A DNA stretch of 28,739 bases from DASXMX01 sp036794395 (GTDB lineage: Bacteria > Planctomycetota > Phycisphaerae > Tepidisphaerales > Tepidisphaeraceae): positions 1-28,739 of the forward strand of contig DAIRGS010000055.1 of NCBI GenBank assembly GCA_036794395.1, read 5' to 3'. The position numbers were made by a program, and so were the translations under genes. This document shows positions 7,983 to 15,865 of this stretch, piece by piece; the first letter of the stretch is position 1; every line of letters begins with the position of its first letter. Below the pieces are notes generated by a model. It saw only the letters and a list, made by a program, of their open reading frames with translations, had not been told where the DNA came from and searched no databases.

Positions 7983-8020
7983 AATTAATTTGCCAACGAT
8001 CAAACATTTTCCGGCATTGT

Positions 8021-8049
8021 TTGACCGATTCCCACCCGCACCTTAGCAT
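8021..8049 (+). promoter_or_regulatory. Possible sigma-70-type promoter of the ABC export operon
   Basis: TTGACC (8021-8026), a 17-nt spacer and TAGCAT (8044-8049) lie 55 bp before the first permease start, inside the only sizeable gap (121 bp) ahead of the operon. The -10 box is a mediocre match. Confidence 0.3.
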
Positions 8050-8103
8050 CGAAGCAGGACTAAGTAGTTATTGGGCAGTTCTCACCATCAGGGTTTGTGA
8101 TCA

Positions 8104-9252
8104 ATGCTGCGACTGGGCTCGCTGGTTTTTCGTAATGTCCTGCGCAACCGTCGTCGCAGCACGCTGACGCTGGCCAGCACCGCCATCTCGCTGGCGCTGC
8201 TGGCGTTGCTGACGGCGATTTATCAGGGCTTTTTTTATGGCGAGCCGGCATCGCCCTCTGAAACCATGCGGCTGATCTGCCGCCACCGGGTATCGCTTAC
8301 AAACCCGCTTCCCGCCAGTTACTACACCCCGATCAAGAACGTGCCCGGCGTCACCAGCGTGTCGGCGTGGTCGTGGTTTGGAGGCGTCTACAAAGACCCC
8401 AAGAACTTTTTCGGCCGTTTCGCGGTTGATTCCGACGTCATCTTTGACATTCGCAAAGACTGGCAGATCGCCCCCGATCAACTTGCCGCGTTCAAGCACG
8501 GACGGACGGCCTGCGCGATTGGCGAAAAGCTGGCCCGCAAATACGACATCAAGCTTGGGGACCGCGTGACGATCGTTGGCGACATTTATCCGGTGACCAC
8601 GGAACTGACAGTCGCGGGAATCTACGCTCACCCGCCCAACACCGAATGTATCGTATTTCACCGCGAGTACCTGTCCGAGTTACTTTCAAAAACTTCGAAC
8701 CAGCGCGACACGGTGGGGACTTACATCATTCTGGCTGATTCTCCGGACAATGTGCCGCGCATTGCGCGAGCGATTGATACGATGTTCGACAATTCGCCTT
8801 ATCCAACACGCACCGAATCGGAAAAGGAATTCGGCCGGTCCTTCCTCGCGTTTCTGGGGAACATCAAAATGTTCCTGGCGGCGATCTGCGGCGCGGTGAC
8901 ATTTACGATCCTGTTGGTATCGGCCAATACCGTCGCGATGAGCGTGCGGGAGAGAACGCGCGAGATGGCCATCCTCCGAACGCTCGGTTACACGCCCGGT
9001 GAAATCCTGCAGCTGGTCATGGGTGAAGCGATTTTGATCAGCATTGTTGGCGGCTTGGTTGGACTGGTCCTGGGGTCACTGCTGGCCAAAGGCCTGGAGT
9101 CGGTGGGCATCTTCGGGTTTCAAGGTTTGAAGTGGCAGGCGGCGGTGATTGTTCTGGTCATGGCGGCCGTGATCGGCTGCTGCTCAGCCTTCGTCCCCGC
9201 GATGGTCGCGTCGCGAAAGAACGTAGTCGACTCACTGCGGTTTACGGGGTGA
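8104..9252 (+). CDS. ABC transporter permease (FtsX/MacB type), first of two
   Basis: A 382-residue inner-membrane subunit of an export ABC transporter. An N-terminal helix (about 20-42) is followed by a periplasmic MacB-PCD-like domain of roughly 200 residues. Three C-terminal helices surround the cytoplasmic coupling segment SVRERTREMAILRTLGYTPGEIL, which is characteristic of FtsX-family permeases. Length and layout match the single-permease (DevC/LolC-like) class rather than MacB, whose ATPase is fused. It is followed 6 bp later by a second, divergent permease, so the two probably form a heterodimer. The ATPase and adaptor follow in the same operon. The exported molecule cannot be read from the sequence. 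Confidence 0.9.
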   Translation: MLRLGSLVFRNVLRNRRRSTLTLASTAISLALLALLTAIYQGFFYGEPASPSETMRLICRHRVSLTNPLPASYYTPIKNVPGVTSVSAWSWFGGVYKDPKNFFGRFAVDSDVIFDIRKDWQIAPDQLAAFKHGRTACAIGEKLARKYDIKLGDRVTIVGDIYPVTTELTVAGIYAHPPNTECIVFHREYLSELLSKTSNQRDTVGTYIILADSPDNVPRIARAIDTMFDNSPYPTRTESEKEFGRSFLAFLGNIKMFLAAICGAVTFTILLVSANTVAMSVRERTREMAILRTLGYTPGEILQLVMGEAILISIVGGLVGLVLGSLLAKGLESVGIFGFQGLKWQAAVIVLVMAAVIGCCSAFVPAMVASRKNVVDSLRFTG

Positions 9253-9258
9253 TTCAAC

Positions 9259-10422
9259 GTGGCAGTTCCAATCAGTTACAACCTCCGCAATCTGCTCGAG
9301 CGCAAAGGCACGACGCTGATGACCGCGTTTGGCATCGGCCTGACCGTCGCCGTCCTCGTGACTTCGTTGGCGCTGAAAAAAGGATTGGACACGGTTTTTG
9401 GCGGCTCGGGAGATCCAAGGCACGTGGTGGTGCTGCGCAAGGGCACGAGCGCGGAACTGACTTCGTCGGTTTCAACCGAGGCGTATCAGATCATCCGCCG
9501 GCTTCCGGGGATTTCGGCGGATACTCATGGCGAGCCGATGGTGTCGCCCGAAATTCTCACAGTGGTCAATCTTCCCAGCGTCGATTCGCCCGAGGGGATG
9601 AATGTGACAGTTCGCGGGATGCTTCCGGTCGGGCTGGAGATGCGGGAGATCGTGTTGGACAAGGGCAGGATGTTTCGGCCAGGCTTGCGCGAGTTGATCG
9701 TCGGCGACGCGATTGCCCGCCGGTATCCCGATGCGCAGATCGGGAAAAAGCTGCACTTTGGCCGCGGCAATTGGGAGGTCGTCGGGATTTTTCATGTCGG
9801 TGAATCGACCGCCAACAGCGAAGCCTGGGTGGATCTGAATCAACTCGCCGGCGACTTCGAGCGACAGGGAAGCAGCAGTTCGATCCTCATCACCAGCGAC
9901 AACCAGATGGCCAGGGATGCGCTGATCAAGACCATCGGCGATGACCAGCGCCTCGGATCGAACAGCATGGGTGAACGCGAATATTACGCTTCGATCACAG
10001 ATGCCGGGGCGGCGATCAAGGGCCTTGGATTCGCGGTCGCCATTATCATGGCGGTTGGCAGCGCTTTCGCGGCGACCAACACAATGTATGCCGCGGTTTC
10101 CCGCCGCACGCGCGAGATTGGCACTCTCCGCGCACTGGGCTTCGGGCGCGGGGCGATCCTGTTGTCGTTTGTCTTCGAGTCGGTCTGTCTGTCCCTCATC
10201 GGAGGTCTGGTGGGCGTATTGCTTGCGCTCCCGATTAACGGCATGAACAGCGCCGTGGGCAGCTTCGTTACATTCAGTGAGACCGCGTTCAAATTTCGGA
10301 TCGGGCTCGATTCAATTGTGTACGGACTGATCTTCGCGGCCGTCATCGGGGCGCTGGGTGGATTTCTCCCCGCGTGGTCGGCATCGAAAAAGGGCATCGT
10401 CGCGGCCATGCGCGACTTATAA
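9259..10422 (+). CDS. ABC transporter permease (FtsX/MacB type), second of two
   Basis: This 387-residue permease has the same architecture as its neighbour: an N-terminal helix from about residue 17, a periplasmic domain, then three C-terminal helices around the coupling motif SRRTREIGTLRALGFGRGAIL. It begins with GTG only 6 bp after the previous stop, and the adaptor gene starts 3 bp after its own stop, so it is clearly within one operon. Similarity to the first permease is at the level of fold and motif, not close sequence, which suggests an old duplication and an obligate heterodimer. It belongs to the group that moves substrates from the outer leaf of the inner membrane or the periplasm outward. 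Confidence 0.9.
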   Translation: MAVPISYNLRNLLERKGTTLMTAFGIGLTVAVLVTSLALKKGLDTVFGGSGDPRHVVVLRKGTSAELTSSVSTEAYQIIRRLPGISADTHGEPMVSPEILTVVNLPSVDSPEGMNVTVRGMLPVGLEMREIVLDKGRMFRPGLRELIVGDAIARRYPDAQIGKKLHFGRGNWEVVGIFHVGESTANSEAWVDLNQLAGDFERQGSSSSILITSDNQMARDALIKTIGDDQRLGSNSMGEREYYASITDAGAAIKGLGFAVAIIMAVGSAFAATNTMYAAVSRRTREIGTLRALGFGRGAILLSFVFESVCLSLIGGLVGVLLALPINGMNSAVGSFVTFSETAFKFRIGLDSIVYGLIFAAVIGALGGFLPAWSASKKGIVAAMRDL

Positions 10423-10425
10423 GCC

Positions 10426-11805
10426 ATGCTTGTGGACAACGATCTCCAAAAACTTCGGATCGATAAGTCGGATCGCGCTCGCCGCAATGAAAGGCCGATG
10501 TGGCCGTGGATCGTTGCCATCGTGTTGATTCTTGGAGGAGGCATTGGCTTGTGGCAGTTGAAAAACGCCGCGGCCACGCCAGTGGTGCAGACGATTCGTG
10601 TGCGCGTGCCGGAAGCGGGGGGCCCCGGAGCAACGGAATCTGAAACGGTTTTATTGACTGCCACCGGCTACGTCATGGCGGCCCATAAGATTGAGTTGGC
10701 CAGCAAAGTGCTGGGGCGCGTGGCTTGGGTGGGCGTTGAGATGGGGGACAAGATCGCCAAGGGCCAGGTGCTCGTCCGGCTTGAGGATGATGAGTACAGG
10801 GCGCGCGTCGCGCAACAGCAGGGATTACTCGATAACGCAAAGGCACTCCTGGCTGAGCTTGAGGCGGGCTCGCGGCCGGAAGAGGTTGCCACGTCGCTGG
10901 CGCGTGTGGAGCAGGCGGAAGCTGAGCTGATCAACGCCGAGGGAAGCCTTGAACGCCTAAAAGGCCTGGAGAACTCTCGAGCGGTCTCACGGCAGCAGAT
11001 CGATGACGCGGCAGCGCTGGTGCGGTCGCGCAAGGCGCAACTGAATTTGCAGAAGCAGCAGTCTGAGTTATCGCGCCTGGGGCCGCGTAAGGAACAGATC
11101 GATGCCCAGCGCGCAACCGTCCGGCAGATAGAGGGCGGGCTGGCGATGTCGAATATCGACTTGAGCAACACCGTGATCCGCTCGCCAGTGGCGGCGACGG
11201 TGCTTCAACGAAACGTAGAAGTGGGCGAGTTTGTCACAACCGGATTCGTCGGTGATCGGGGCGCCAAGGGGTACGTGGTCTCGATCGCGGATCTCAATGA
11301 TCTGCGGGTGGAACTCGATATCGATCAGAATAATTTTGCCAAGGTGCTGGCAAAGCAGTCGTGCTGGATCGTGACCGATGCTTATCCGGACAAGAAGTAC
11401 AAGGGCATTGTCGATTTGATTTCACCGGAGGCGAACCGCCAGAAGGCAACCGTACAGGTACGCGTAAAGGTGCTGGATCCGGATGGACTGCTGAAGCCCG
11501 ACATGAACGCCACAGTTTCGTTCCTGGCGCCAAAGCAGGCCGGCAATGCAACTCAGGGTGCGGCGGGCCGCGGACCAATTCGCGTGCCGGCTGCTGCGGT
11601 TCAGAACGGCTCGGTGTTCGTCGTGGAAAATGGACGGGCGGTGAAGCGTGCGGTGACGGTCAACAAAGGCATGGGTGGCCGTGACGTTGAGATTCGCAGC
11701 GGATTGATCGGCGGAGAGGATCTGATTGTGAGTCCACCCGATGCGCTACAGGATGGGACAAAAGTTAGAACCAGCGACGCCAAGGCACCGGAGGTAAGCT
11801 CGTGA
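10426..11805 (+). CDS. Periplasmic adaptor (membrane-fusion protein, HlyD/MacA/DevB type)
   Basis: A 459-residue adaptor linking inner-membrane permeases to an outer-membrane TolC duct. It has a short cytoplasmic tail, one membrane anchor (about 27-43), a split lipoyl domain (about 80-122 and 249-280) and a long coiled coil between them (about 124-240, rich in Ala, Glu, Gln and Leu). The barrel and membrane-proximal regions follow. Residues 249-256 (TVIRSPVA) are the standard re-entry into the lipoyl domain. Its start lies 3 bp after the second permease and its stop overlaps the ATPase GTG. With a TolC-like gene at 1784-3565, all parts of a tripartite pump are present in the window. Confidence 0.9.
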   Translation: MLVDNDLQKLRIDKSDRARRNERPMWPWIVAIVLILGGGIGLWQLKNAAATPVVQTIRVRVPEAGGPGATESETVLLTATGYVMAAHKIELASKVLGRVAWVGVEMGDKIAKGQVLVRLEDDEYRARVAQQQGLLDNAKALLAELEAGSRPEEVATSLARVEQAEAELINAEGSLERLKGLENSRAVSRQQIDDAAALVRSRKAQLNLQKQQSELSRLGPRKEQIDAQRATVRQIEGGLAMSNIDLSNTVIRSPVAATVLQRNVEVGEFVTTGFVGDRGAKGYVVSIADLNDLRVELDIDQNNFAKVLAKQSCWIVTDAYPDKKYKGIVDLISPEANRQKATVQVRVKVLDPDGLLKPDMNATVSFLAPKQAGNATQGAAGRGPIRVPAAAVQNGSVFVVENGRAVKRAVTVNKGMGGRDVEIRSGLIGGEDLIVSPPDALQDGTKVRTSDAKAPEVSS

Positions 11806-12503
11806 GTGATACGATCGTACAGGCGACTCAATTGACCAAGGAATTTGAGCGCGGACAGGTGAAAGTGCTGGCGCTGGACGCGGTGGATCTGAGCGTGCAA
11901 CGCGGCGATTTCGTGGCGCTGATGGGGCCTTCGGGCTCGGGAAAGAGCACCCTGCTGCACTTGATTGCCGGTATGGACCGCCCCACCGGAGGCCGCCTTG
12001 AAGTGCTGGGTGACGAGCCGGCCACAATGGGCGAACGCTCGCTGGCCCGCTGGCGAAACCATCACATCGGTTTCGTGTTTCAGTCCTTCAACCTCATTCC
12101 GGTTCTGACCGCGGAGGAGAATGTCGAGCTTCCGCTGAAGCTCACTTCGCTGGATCGAGCCCGGCGGAAGGAAATGGGCCAGACAGCTCTCAAGCTGGTA
12201 GGTCTAGACGACCGCCTCGATCACTTTCCCCGTCAGCTTTCAGGCGGCCAGGAACAGCGCGTCGCCATCGCACGCGCCATCGTGACCGACCCGGACCTGA
12301 TTCTCGCCGACGAACCCACTGGTAATCTGGATGCCGGCAGCGCGCGGGATGTTCTGGCACTGCTCCAGAAACTCAACCGCGATTTTGGCAAGACGATCGT
12401 CATGGTGACGCACGATCCACACTGCGCGGCTGCCGCGGCACGTATTATCCACCTGGACAAAGGGAAGTTTGTCGAAGCCGACGCGGTTGCGGCGGTGAGC
12501 TGA
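11802..12503 (+). CDS. ABC transporter ATPase (MacB/LolD/DevA type)
   Basis: This 233-residue ATPase powers the permease pair encoded upstream. All motifs are present: Walker A GPSGSGKST (42-50), Q-loop FQSFN (Gln94), signature LSGGQ (146-150), Walker B LILADE with catalytic Glu171, D-loop NLD, and H-loop His204. The EPTGNLD segment is typical of the LolD/MacB group. The GTG at 11802 overlaps the adaptor stop (GTGA) and follows a GAGGT ribosome-binding site, so translation is coupled. It is the last gene of the operon. Downstream is gene-free DNA with two palindromic elements but no clear intrinsic terminator. Confidence 0.95.
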   Translation: MSDTIVQATQLTKEFERGQVKVLALDAVDLSVQRGDFVALMGPSGSGKSTLLHLIAGMDRPTGGRLEVLGDEPATMGERSLARWRNHHIGFVFQSFNLIPVLTAEENVELPLKLTSLDRARRKEMGQTALKLVGLDDRLDHFPRQLSGGQEQRVAIARAIVTDPDLILADEPTGNLDAGSARDVLALLQKLNRDFGKTIVMVTHDPHCAAAAARIIHLDKGKFVEADAVAAVS

Positions 12504-12548
12504 TCTGCCAGAGTTAGCAGAAGAGATGATTCACCACCGAGGCACGGC

Positions 12549-12575
12549 CTTCGGCTCTGAGGCTCAGGCTCGAAG
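12549..12575. repeat. 27-bp near-palindrome, copy A
   Basis: Arms CTTCG/CGAAG enclose a CTGAG/CTCAG pair. It matches 27153-27179 at 24 of 27 positions, and the three differences fall at positions 7, 14 and 21. It is a dispersed intergenic element of unknown function. Confidence 0.6.
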
Positions 12576-12658
12576 AGAGGACACGGAGAAGACGAGGGGC
12601 AGGGAGTTGAATTAGATTTCGTGGATCTCGGATAACCGCTTCTGGCCGCGTATTCGAT

Positions 12659-12739
12659 TGTCATCCTGGAGCGCAGCGAAGGATCTGATTCCGGAGAAGC
12701 GTTCGGCTCTCAGATCCTTCGCTGCGCTCCAGGATGACA
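12659..12739. repeat. Perfect inverted repeat, 30-bp arms with 21-nt loop
   Basis: Arms 12659-12688 and 12710-12739 are exact reverse complements. They contain the core CATCCTGGAGCGCAGCGAAG. Arm sequence differs from the palindrome at 5709-5769, yet the loop length (21 nt) is identical. Similar GAGCG(C/A)AGCGAAGGATCT palindromes are, from memory, scattered through many environmental bacterial genomes. It is probably a REPIN-like element. Confidence 0.75.
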
Positions 12740-12876
12740 GCCAGTTTGCTCGCCATCGGCAGGTTTTCAGCAGAGCATCTGCGTATCTACTCGCATCAGT
12801 CCCGCATTTCCCCCGTCGGGGCGCATCGCGACAGGTGGACCTTCGATCCGACCGCTAAGCGTGAGCGAACAATAAC

Positions 12877-15606
12877 TCAATGGCGCTTTCGCGCAGGCTT
12901 CTCGTGTCCGCGTGAGCGATCCTTTTTGTCGTCATCTTTAGTGGTGCTGACCTGCTGCACAATGACGGCTGCATTTGTGGTGGGTGACAGCACGGCCGAC
13001 GTGCTCGAAGATGAGGTTGTCGGGGTGGCAACGGGAGCCGGTGCAGGCTCGATCGCCGCAACGGCGCTGCTGGCAACGACGGCATTGTAGTTGCGCGCCA
13101 TCAGGATGGCGTCGGTGGAGTTGACCACGCCATCAAAGTTGAAATCCCCCTGATCCCAATTGGGGGAATTCGTGCGGCCGAAATTAGATTGAAGCCGGGT
13201 GGCATCGGCAATGGTGGTTGCGTGATCGAGGTTCGCGTCGCCCATCACGGTGTAGCGGACGACAAGAGTATTCGCGGGCAAACCTGAAACGACGTTGTCG
13301 GCCGAATCGCCCAGGCCCAGCGAGAATTTGTTAGCCGGCCCGCTGGCGGCGGTTGAGGAGCGAAGCCCCGCGCCGGTCCAGGCGCCGGCATTGTAGCCCG
13401 TGGAAAGATACCCTCGAATCGCGGCGGCCGGGTCGGAGCTGTACGTGACTTGAAGGGCGTTGTTAGAAAGGTCGAGCGCGCCGCTAGTGGTAAGGGTGAA
13501 AGCGGTACAGAAAATCGTTTTGGCATTAGCCAAAACGCTTGAGGCCAGGGTGGCAACTGCACTCGTGTTAACACTCAATGCACCAAGATGCTGCGACGTT
13601 GCAAAATTGGCCGTACTGCCAGAGCCGCTGACGCTCAGGTTCAATCCGTTCAAATCACTGGCCAGGGCGAATGCGCCATTAGTGAGCGCCATCGATTCAA
13701 GATTTGAAAAGCTCGTTGTCTGCGCGCCCTGCGTGATCGCGGTCGGTGCAACGCCGAACGCTTGCGTGGCGAGTTTGCCGAGAATGCTCAGCGTGTCGGA
13801 GTTTGCGCCGCCATCGAAGCTGACGTCACCGGGCGAGAAGGTGCCTCCGTTGTTGGGCAACGTGACGGTTGAATAATCGACGGTTGCCGAGTCGTTCCCG
13901 GCCTGGCCATTGATGGCTACGACGTTGGTTTTGATGGTGGCGGTGTCGTTGCCGCTGCCAAGATTGAGCGTAAGCGGCACACCGACGGCAATTCCGCCGG
14001 AGGTGGCATCCGCGGTATTCACCGTAAAGCCGTTTCCGCCACTTCCGCCGTCGATCGTGACCGGGCCGGCTGTCTGAGTAGTCGCATAATCCAGATCACC
14101 ACCGCCAAATAGACCGCGGACAACGCCCATCGAGGCGCCCGAGAAATCCTTGGTGGCGGTGACAAGGATGTTTCGGGCAGTTGAATCGATCGAATCATTC
14201 ACAAGAAGCGTGTTCTTCAGATTTGCGGCCGTGCAATAGAGCGCTACTGTCCCCTCGATATCCGGCGCGGCGGTGGCGCTTCCGACGTTAATTGCAATCG
14301 GGCGACCGGCGACGATTTTTGTCAGCCCGGTAGCCTGCCCGCCCGCCAGCATTGTCAATGTCCCCCCGTCGAAGCTGTTCGACAGGTCCATCTCGAGATT
14401 TGGAAACTGACCGCCAACTGCAGTTGGCAGGTCGTAAGAGATGGTCGCGGGGGCCAGACCGTCAATCGCGACCGCGGTGCCCACGCGCGACATCAGAACC
14501 GATCGCGACGCGACATCATTGGTGTCACTGAGTGTGACGGACGCGACGCCGGTCAAGGTGAGCCCGGCGGATATGCTCTGGAGTCCGTTACTCGAATTGC
14601 CAACCGTAATCTGGTTGCCATTGCCGACCAGGGTCATTGGGACGTCCAGGCTGGACATACCGATACCCTCCAGCGCGGGCGCGTCGATGGTGATGTTTCG
14701 TATCGACGATGGCCCCCATCCCAGGAAGCATTGGCCGGTACCGCCGAATAAACCAGCCGTCGTTCCGGTGACGCCCGTTACCCCTCCGGTCGCGACGATG
14801 ACCGACCGGAAGGGAAACGAAACCGGCTCCGCCGAATCGTCCACCGAAACGTTCCACAAACCTCGCGGCGAACCCGGCGCGACATCGACCGACATGTTTC
14901 CAACCGAGTCAGATCGGTGGTTCGCACCAAGAACCAGTGAATCATCCGCGCCATGGGAATTTCCGACAACCGCCAAACTGCTCGCCGCGTCGGCAAGAAC
15001 GGACAGTGCGCTTCCGCCGAAGCTACCCATGTTAATGGCGAGGTTGTTGATCCCAGTCCACGTGATGCCGACCGGCGCGACGCCGGTCAACCCGTTGTTG
15101 AGCACTCCCGTCCGCGCCGCTGTGCTATCACCGCTGTCGTCGAGCGCCACATTCCAGCTACCGCTGGCATTGGAAATTGAGACTGGCCCGGCCAAATCCT
15201 GAAGCCCGTTGACGTCGCCGATGTTCAAAACGTCCGACGCGGGGAAAAAAGCATCGCCGGTGGTATGGCCCAATACCGTGACGGGCACGGGAGGCGTTTT
15301 TAAAATTGTCACCGTGTCGACTCCGGTCGTCGTGTTGGCCACGGTATCGATGGCGATGTGGTCGATAGCCGTCACGACTGCGCTGCCACTCGTAGTGGAG
15401 CCGTTGGAGGTCACGCTGTAGTCGACGATATTCCGGGTTCCAAAATTGGCGGTGTGATACGAGATCGTGATCGTGTCCGGCGCAGAGGTTCCGTTAATCG
15501 CGATGGTCGCGAATAACGTCCGTGGTTCGAGCGGCTCGGAAATGCAGGCCGCGTGAAGCCCGCGCTGGCGCGATAACTTCCGCCGATTAGGGTGCAGAGT
15601 TGACAT
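12877..15606 (-). CDS. LEPR-XLL surface protein with C-terminal dockerin-like repeat
   Basis: A 909-residue exported protein. Its N-terminus carries EPLEPRTLFA (24-33), the planctomycete LEPR-XLL sorting-type motif, in place of an ordinary signal peptide. The long middle is Gly/Ser/Thr/Asn/Asp-rich and beta-prone, with GSGNDTATIKT- and GQAGNDSATVD-type turns resembling calcium-binding adhesin repeats. Residues about 788-840 form a dockerin-like pair of calcium loops (GDANLDHATTIADA and GDFNFDGVVNSTDA). A low-complexity Pro/Ser/Thr segment and a highly basic tail (KDRSRGHEKPARKRH) follow. A GAGGGAAG ribosome-binding site sits 7 nt before the ATG. It probably sits on or outside the cell surface; adhesion or matrix function is inference. 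Cellulosomal partners are not seen. Confidence 0.85.
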   Translation of the reverse strand: MSTLHPNRRKLSRQRGLHAACISEPLEPRTLFATIAINGTSAPDTITISYHTANFGTRNIVDYSVTSNGSTTSGSAVVTAIDHIAIDTVANTTTGVDTVTILKTPPVPVTVLGHTTGDAFFPASDVLNIGDVNGLQDLAGPVSISNASGSWNVALDDSGDSTAARTGVLNNGLTGVAPVGITWTGINNLAINMGSFGGSALSVLADAASSLAVVGNSHGADDSLVLGANHRSDSVGNMSVDVAPGSPRGLWNVSVDDSAEPVSFPFRSVIVATGGVTGVTGTTAGLFGGTGQCFLGWGPSSIRNITIDAPALEGIGMSSLDVPMTLVGNGNQITVGNSSNGLQSISAGLTLTGVASVTLSDTNDVASRSVLMSRVGTAVAIDGLAPATISYDLPTAVGGQFPNLEMDLSNSFDGGTLTMLAGGQATGLTKIVAGRPIAINVGSATAAPDIEGTVALYCTAANLKNTLLVNDSIDSTARNILVTATKDFSGASMGVVRGLFGGGDLDYATTQTAGPVTIDGGSGGNGFTVNTADATSGGIAVGVPLTLNLGSGNDTATIKTNVVAINGQAGNDSATVDYSTVTLPNNGGTFSPGDVSFDGGANSDTLSILGKLATQAFGVAPTAITQGAQTTSFSNLESMALTNGAFALASDLNGLNLSVSGSGSTANFATSQHLGALSVNTSAVATLASSVLANAKTIFCTAFTLTTSGALDLSNNALQVTYSSDPAAAIRGYLSTGYNAGAWTGAGLRSSTAASGPANKFSLGLGDSADNVVSGLPANTLVVRYTVMGDANLDHATTIADATRLQSNFGRTNSPNWDQGDFNFDGVVNSTDAILMARNYNAVVASSAVAAIEPAPAPVATPTTSSSSTSAVLSPTTNAAVIVQQVSTTKDDDKKDRSRGHEKPARKRH

Positions 15607-15646
15607 AAGATATCTTCCCTCAAGTTACGAAATGCTTGTGTCAGCT

Positions 15647-15675
15647 ATCGTAAGTCTGTGGCTCCGCTCACGCAA
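15647..15675 (-). promoter_or_regulatory. Possible promoter of the 909-residue surface protein gene
   Basis: On the minus strand, TTGCGT (15675-15670), a 17-nt spacer and TACGAT (15652-15647) precede the start codon by about 40 bp. This would leave a short leader containing the GAGGGAAG ribosome-binding site. The boxes are moderate matches. Confidence 0.33.
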
Positions 15676-15809
15676 TAAAAAAGCCAATTTCCAGGTCCCC
15701 ACCCATGAAATGTAAATCCCGTATTGACAGATGCTTCCGCAAATATGGAACTAATGAGCCGTTTTGAGTTTGACGGATCTTGCTTGCCCCCAGAACCTGG
15801 CGAATCGCA

Positions 15810-15848
15810 AATGCAACGCCGTGCAACGGAATGCAACGCCGTGCAACG
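15810..15848. repeat. Four TGCAACG heptamers at 10-bp spacing
   Basis: TGCAACG occurs at 15812-15818, 15822-15828, 15832-15838 and 15842-15848, always with a 3-nt spacer. It can also be read as two tandem 20-bp units. The array lies 17 bp past the U32 gene stop and about 200 bp upstream of the surface-protein start. The spacing of one helical turn suggests a protein-binding array, but a chance microsatellite is possible. Confidence 0.65.
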
Positions 15849-15865
15849 TTTCCGATGGCTCTCGC

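Larger units (their letters stand above)
12504..12876. other. Gene-free stretch between convergent genes
   Basis: These 373 bp separate the ATPase gene from the end of the minus-strand surface protein. They hold a 27-bp palindromic element (12549-12575) and a perfect 30-bp inverted repeat (12659-12739). The short reading frames here run through the repeats and show no protein features. No tRNA or terminator with a U-run was seen. Confidence 0.7.

Noticed and set aside
14441..15202. 253-codon plus-strand reading frame
   Set aside because: It is antisense to the LEPR-XLL protein and Pro/Ser/Thr-rich only as a mirror of that gene's composition.
15810..15848. TGCAACG array as a CRISPR
   Set aside because: Repeats are 7 bp with 3-bp spacers, far below CRISPR dimensions, and no cas genes are present.
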